DNA from: Priestia iocasae | GTDB lineage: Bacteria; Bacillota; Bacilli; Bacillales; Bacillaceae_H | Length of the DNA stretch: 64,000 nt | Reading direction: 5' to 3' | NCBI RefSeq assembly: GCF_016909075.1 | Contig: NZ_JAFBFC010000003.1 | Location: 310,001 to 374,000 of the forward strand | Shown: positions 61,542 to 64,000 of the stretch, one piece after another | Numbering within the stretch: the stretch's first letter is position 1 | How the letters are laid out: each line of letters starts with the position of its first letter | The notes under the pieces: generated by a model | Databases searched by the model: none | What the model was told of the DNA's origin: nothing | The model's input: the letters and a program-made list of their open reading frames with translations, nothing else | Position numbers and translations under genes: made by a program

Positions 61542-62411
61542 TTATGTGTTTGTTACTTGAGATAAGTCTTTTACCCATACATTCATGTCTTCTAAATTAT
61601 CATAGATGTAACAGTTATTTGTAAAACGTCCACAATACGTATAGCCTAGCTGATGAAACGCAGCATTTATCCCAAATGACAATGACCTTGCGATTGTGTA
61701 CGAGCAAAAAATGCTTTTTTCTTTTAACGCTTCTTCTAATTTTGTTAGCAGGTGCTTCATAAACCCACCTTGACGATGATCTGGAAGTGTTGCGCAGTCG
61801 GTTAACTCAGCATTATGATAGGTGTAATTAATATCAGCAGACGCAGCACTTACAATTTCTCCTTCATACTCAATCACATAAAATAAGCCACCTGACTTAA
61901 GGAGGTCTTGAAGATACGACACCTCGTATAAAGGAGTGGGGTATATCTGAAAAACAGCCTGATACAACGAAACTAATGCTTGCGCATCGTTTACCGTTGC
62001 TTTTCGTAGTGTGTAATTTGAAGAAAGTGGTTCTAACACTTGCCGAGAGGGTAATTGTTGTACGGATGAGACAATTTCATCTTCTTTAATCCATTGATCA
62101 CTTTTTCTTCTCGTCGCTTCAAAGTATTTGGCCAAGCAATAAGCTGTATGTCCATTGAAATAAGCTGGGATGGTCGTCTCAACCTGAAAACCTTGCTCAA
62201 TCCAGGCTTCAAGTTGCTCATATCGGACCTTGACAATGACTTTCCCAAACTTTGATTGTCTTACTAATTCCTCTACTTTTGCTTGTGCCTCTTTCACATT
62301 TCCTCGGTAATCTTCGACTCGAAGTCGCTGATTGAAATAATCACAAACACCTCGTAAAAAAAATGTTTGTTCACGAATACAAATTTCTTTATACACGGAC
62401 TCTACATTCAT
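61542..62411 (-). CDS. ablB: Beta-lysine N6-acetyltransferase
   Basis: A C-terminal GNAT domain (TLRKATVNDAQALVSLYQAV, ATLPDHRQGGFMKHLLTKLE) follows an N-terminal domain (RLRVEDYRGNVKEAQAKVEE) typical of AblB/YodP. The enzyme acetylates beta-lysine, giving N-epsilon-acetyl-beta-lysine, an osmolyte in some organisms and an intermediate here. ATG at 62411 follows AAAGGGG; upstream codons overlap the yodQ end. 289 aa. Confidence 0.92.
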   Translation of the reverse strand: MNVESVYKEICIREQTFFLRGVCDYFNQRLRVEDYRGNVKEAQAKVEELVRQSKFGKVIVKVRYEQLEAWIEQGFQVETTIPAYFNGHTAYCLAKYFEATRRKSDQWIKEDEIVSSVQQLPSRQVLEPLSSNYTLRKATVNDAQALVSLYQAVFQIYPTPLYEVSYLQDLLKSGGLFYVIEYEGEIVSAASADINYTYHNAELTDCATLPDHRQGGFMKHLLTKLEEALKEKSIFCSYTIARSLSFGINAAFHQLGYTYCGRFTNNCYIYDNLEDMNVWVKDLSQVTNT

Positions 62412-62485
62412 AAAATACCCCTTTCGTTCTCTTTCTAACTGCCGTGTAGGTGGATGGTTAGAGCTCCACCTACACGAACTACTTA

Positions 62486-63754
62486 CTATTCCGATACTCC
62501 ACACCAATCTAACATCATTAATGCAATAATTTCAGCTGCTTCAAACAATGTATTTAACTCAATATATTCATTCGGAAAATGTGCCATTTCAGTAACACCT
62601 GGTCCAAATACAATCGTAGGGATGTGACCGATATTTGTTAACATCCCGCCATCTGTTCCCCAAGGAGAGGCTTCAATAACTGGATCATTCTTTTTAACTT
62701 CTTGAAAGCTTTTCGTTAACGTTTGAACCAATTCATGCTCTACATCTAGTTCGCTAGGTAACCAATGTGCGCCAAACCATTCAACTTGAACAGGATATTG
62801 TTCAAACCATTGATCCTTTTCTTTAAGCGTACCTATCCATGTTTGAAGCTCTTGTTTTGCATGCGACATTTGTTCTCCAGGTGCAACACCCATTCTCCCT
62901 TCAATGATGACTTCATCAGGAACAGATGATGGCCATGAACCTCCTTTAATACTGCCAAGGTTAATGGGAATTGGAATGGGGATATGTTGATAAAGTGGAT
63001 CATTAATTCTCTCATTTCGTTTTTTTTCTAAGTCGAGTACATGTGTCACCACATTCATCGCTTTTTCAATTGCACTTACTCCTTCGTATCTCGTGCCTCC
63101 GTGAGCAGAACGTCCATTGATTGTCAGACGAAACCACATTGAGCCTTGTTGTTTCGGAAAGATTTTCATATTTGTTGGCTCTGGTATGATCGCTCCGTCT
63201 GCTTTGTATCCTCGGACAATACAAGCTAGCGTTCCCGCTCCTCCACTTTCTTCTTCAATGACGCTTTGAAAAATAACATCTCCTTTTAATGATATGTTTA
63301 ACTCTTGAATCGCTTGAATAGCTAACAGCAGTGCGACATTGCCACCTTTCATATCTGTAGCTCCTCGGCCGTATAACTTCCCATCCCTCACAACTGCACT
63401 ATAAGGGGCTTCGCTCCATTGCGCTAAATCTCCTTCTGGAACGACATCAATATGACCATTTAAGATTAGTGAACGACCTCCGCCTCTCCCCTTTAATACA
63501 CCAACTACATTCGGACTATCTTCAAAGGATTCTCGCGTTGTTACAAAGGCTTCCTGTTTCCGCAATTCACGCATAGTCGGTTCCCAAATATCAATCTTAA
63601 GGCCAATTTGTCTTAACTTTTCTACAACAATGGCTTGTGCATGCTTTTCATTTCCTTGTGTACTTGCTTCTTGAACAAAGCGCTTTAATAACTTAATTCC
63701 TTCTTGGCGATTTTCTTGTATCCATGCGCGAATTGATTCTCGAATATCGACCAT
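62486..63754 (-). CDS. yodQ: M20-family deacylase, YodQ-like
   Basis: The M20 (ArgE/DapE) metallopeptidase motifs are complete: LILNGHIDVVPEGD, GRGATDMKGGNVALL, VIEEESGGAGT and PWGTDGGML. The ligands H, D, E and D fit two zinc ions. In the lysine operon it probably removes an acyl group from an amino-acid intermediate. ATG at 63754 follows GAAGGGAG. 422 aa. Confidence 0.9.
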   Translation of the reverse strand: MVDIRESIRAWIQENRQEGIKLLKRFVQEASTQGNEKHAQAIVVEKLRQIGLKIDIWEPTMRELRKQEAFVTTRESFEDSPNVVGVLKGRGGGRSLILNGHIDVVPEGDLAQWSEAPYSAVVRDGKLYGRGATDMKGGNVALLLAIQAIQELNISLKGDVIFQSVIEEESGGAGTLACIVRGYKADGAIIPEPTNMKIFPKQQGSMWFRLTINGRSAHGGTRYEGVSAIEKAMNVVTHVLDLEKKRNERINDPLYQHIPIPIPINLGSIKGGSWPSSVPDEVIIEGRMGVAPGEQMSHAKQELQTWIGTLKEKDQWFEQYPVQVEWFGAHWLPSELDVEHELVQTLTKSFQEVKKNDPVIEASPWGTDGGMLTNIGHIPTIVFGPGVTEMAHFPNEYIELNTLFEAAEIIALMMLDWCGVSE

Positions 63755-63783
63755 TCAAACACTCCCTTCGCTTCATTGATTCG

Positions 63784-64000
63784 TCATGAAATAATCTTTA
63801 CATCCTCAGCAATGACAACCGCTGCTTCTGTTGATTGCAAGATGTCATCAATGGTGTAAGGAGCCATCATTTCTTTTAATAGTAGTCCGTTTGGTTGAAC
63901 CTCAAACACAGCTCGATCGGTGATAATGATGTCTACACATTGTTTTGACGTTAGCGGTAAACGACATTCCTTCACAAGCTTTGGTTCACCTGTTTTGCTA
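63784..64000 (-). CDS. yodR: CoA-transferase subunit B, YodR-like, partial
   Basis: Only the C-terminal 71 or so residues are inside the window: LPLTSKQCVDIIITDRAVFE, VQPNGLLLKEMMAPYTIDDI. This is the end of a 3-oxoacid CoA-transferase beta subunit. Its position before yodQ fits yodR of the lysine operon, in which a CoA-transferase pair acts on the oxo-acid. The start lies beyond base 64000. Confidence 0.85.
   Translation of the reverse strand, partial: SKTGEPKLVKECRLPLTSKQCVDIIITDRAVFEVQPNGLLLKEMMAPYTIDDILQSTEAAVVIAEDVKIIS

Overview
The window is low-GC chromosomal DNA from a spore-forming Bacillaceae. Many genes look like Bacillus subtilis orthologues: spo0M, yozD, yozE, yodN, yodL, kamA-yodP-yodQ-yodR, dat, pfkA, deoD, rodA and a mifM-yidC2 pair. 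Shine-Dalgarno sites are strong, TTG and GTG starts are common, and almost every gene end carries an intrinsic terminator. The gene mix fits the Priestia (B. megaterium/flexa) group better than B. subtilis itself, but that placement is inference.

Layout. 1-2 kb: the end of an osmolyte-type ABC ATPase, then a PlcR/PapR-like quorum-sensing pair (TPR regulator plus an untracked 45-aa secreted peptide). 2.2-4.65 kb: a small degenerate island in a tRNA-Thr gene, bounded by a 47-bp perfect direct repeat and holding a truncated tyrosine recombinase and a nonapeptide-repeat protein. 5-12 kb: MscS channel, MpfA-type CBS protein, MerR regulator, sirtuin, universal stress protein and a stand-alone pfkA. 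12.6-24.7 kb: cell-wall hydrolase, possible spore protein, PCYCG lipoprotein, GNAT, ATP-grasp, YjbQ, HD hydrolase, an SDR-TetR pair with matching operators, CAP protein, DUF3885 and MFS. 24.8-32.2 kb: esterase-like hydrolase, an internally duplicated membrane protein, YitT, a cell-wall DUF4397 protein overlapping its own sortase, GDPD and two GNATs. 32.6-38 kb: yidC2 under a MifM-like arrest peptide, then a sucrose PTS operon with a SacT-type antiterminator and its RNA target. 38-46 kb: azoreductase, small spore-like proteins, RodA, SulP, CBS protein, and a yybP-ykoY (Mn2+) riboswitch driving a 57-aa membrane protein. 46-56.5 kb: deoD, TVP38, YodL, a LVIVD propeller, PAP2, Spo0M, and a Ser/Thr kinase beside a Ser/Arg/Lys-rich small protein. 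56.9-64 kb: acyltransferase, D-amino-acid transaminase and the lysine 2,3-aminomutase operon, which runs off the right edge.

The strongest candidates for undescribed biology are the PlcR/PapR-like peptide pair at 0.8-2 kb and the Mn2+-riboswitch-controlled micro-membrane protein at 44.4-44.9 kb. Next come the MifM-like element, the lipobox sortase with its overlapping substrate, and a recurring hairpin family at gene ends. All functional calls are from reading sequence only; no database search was run.
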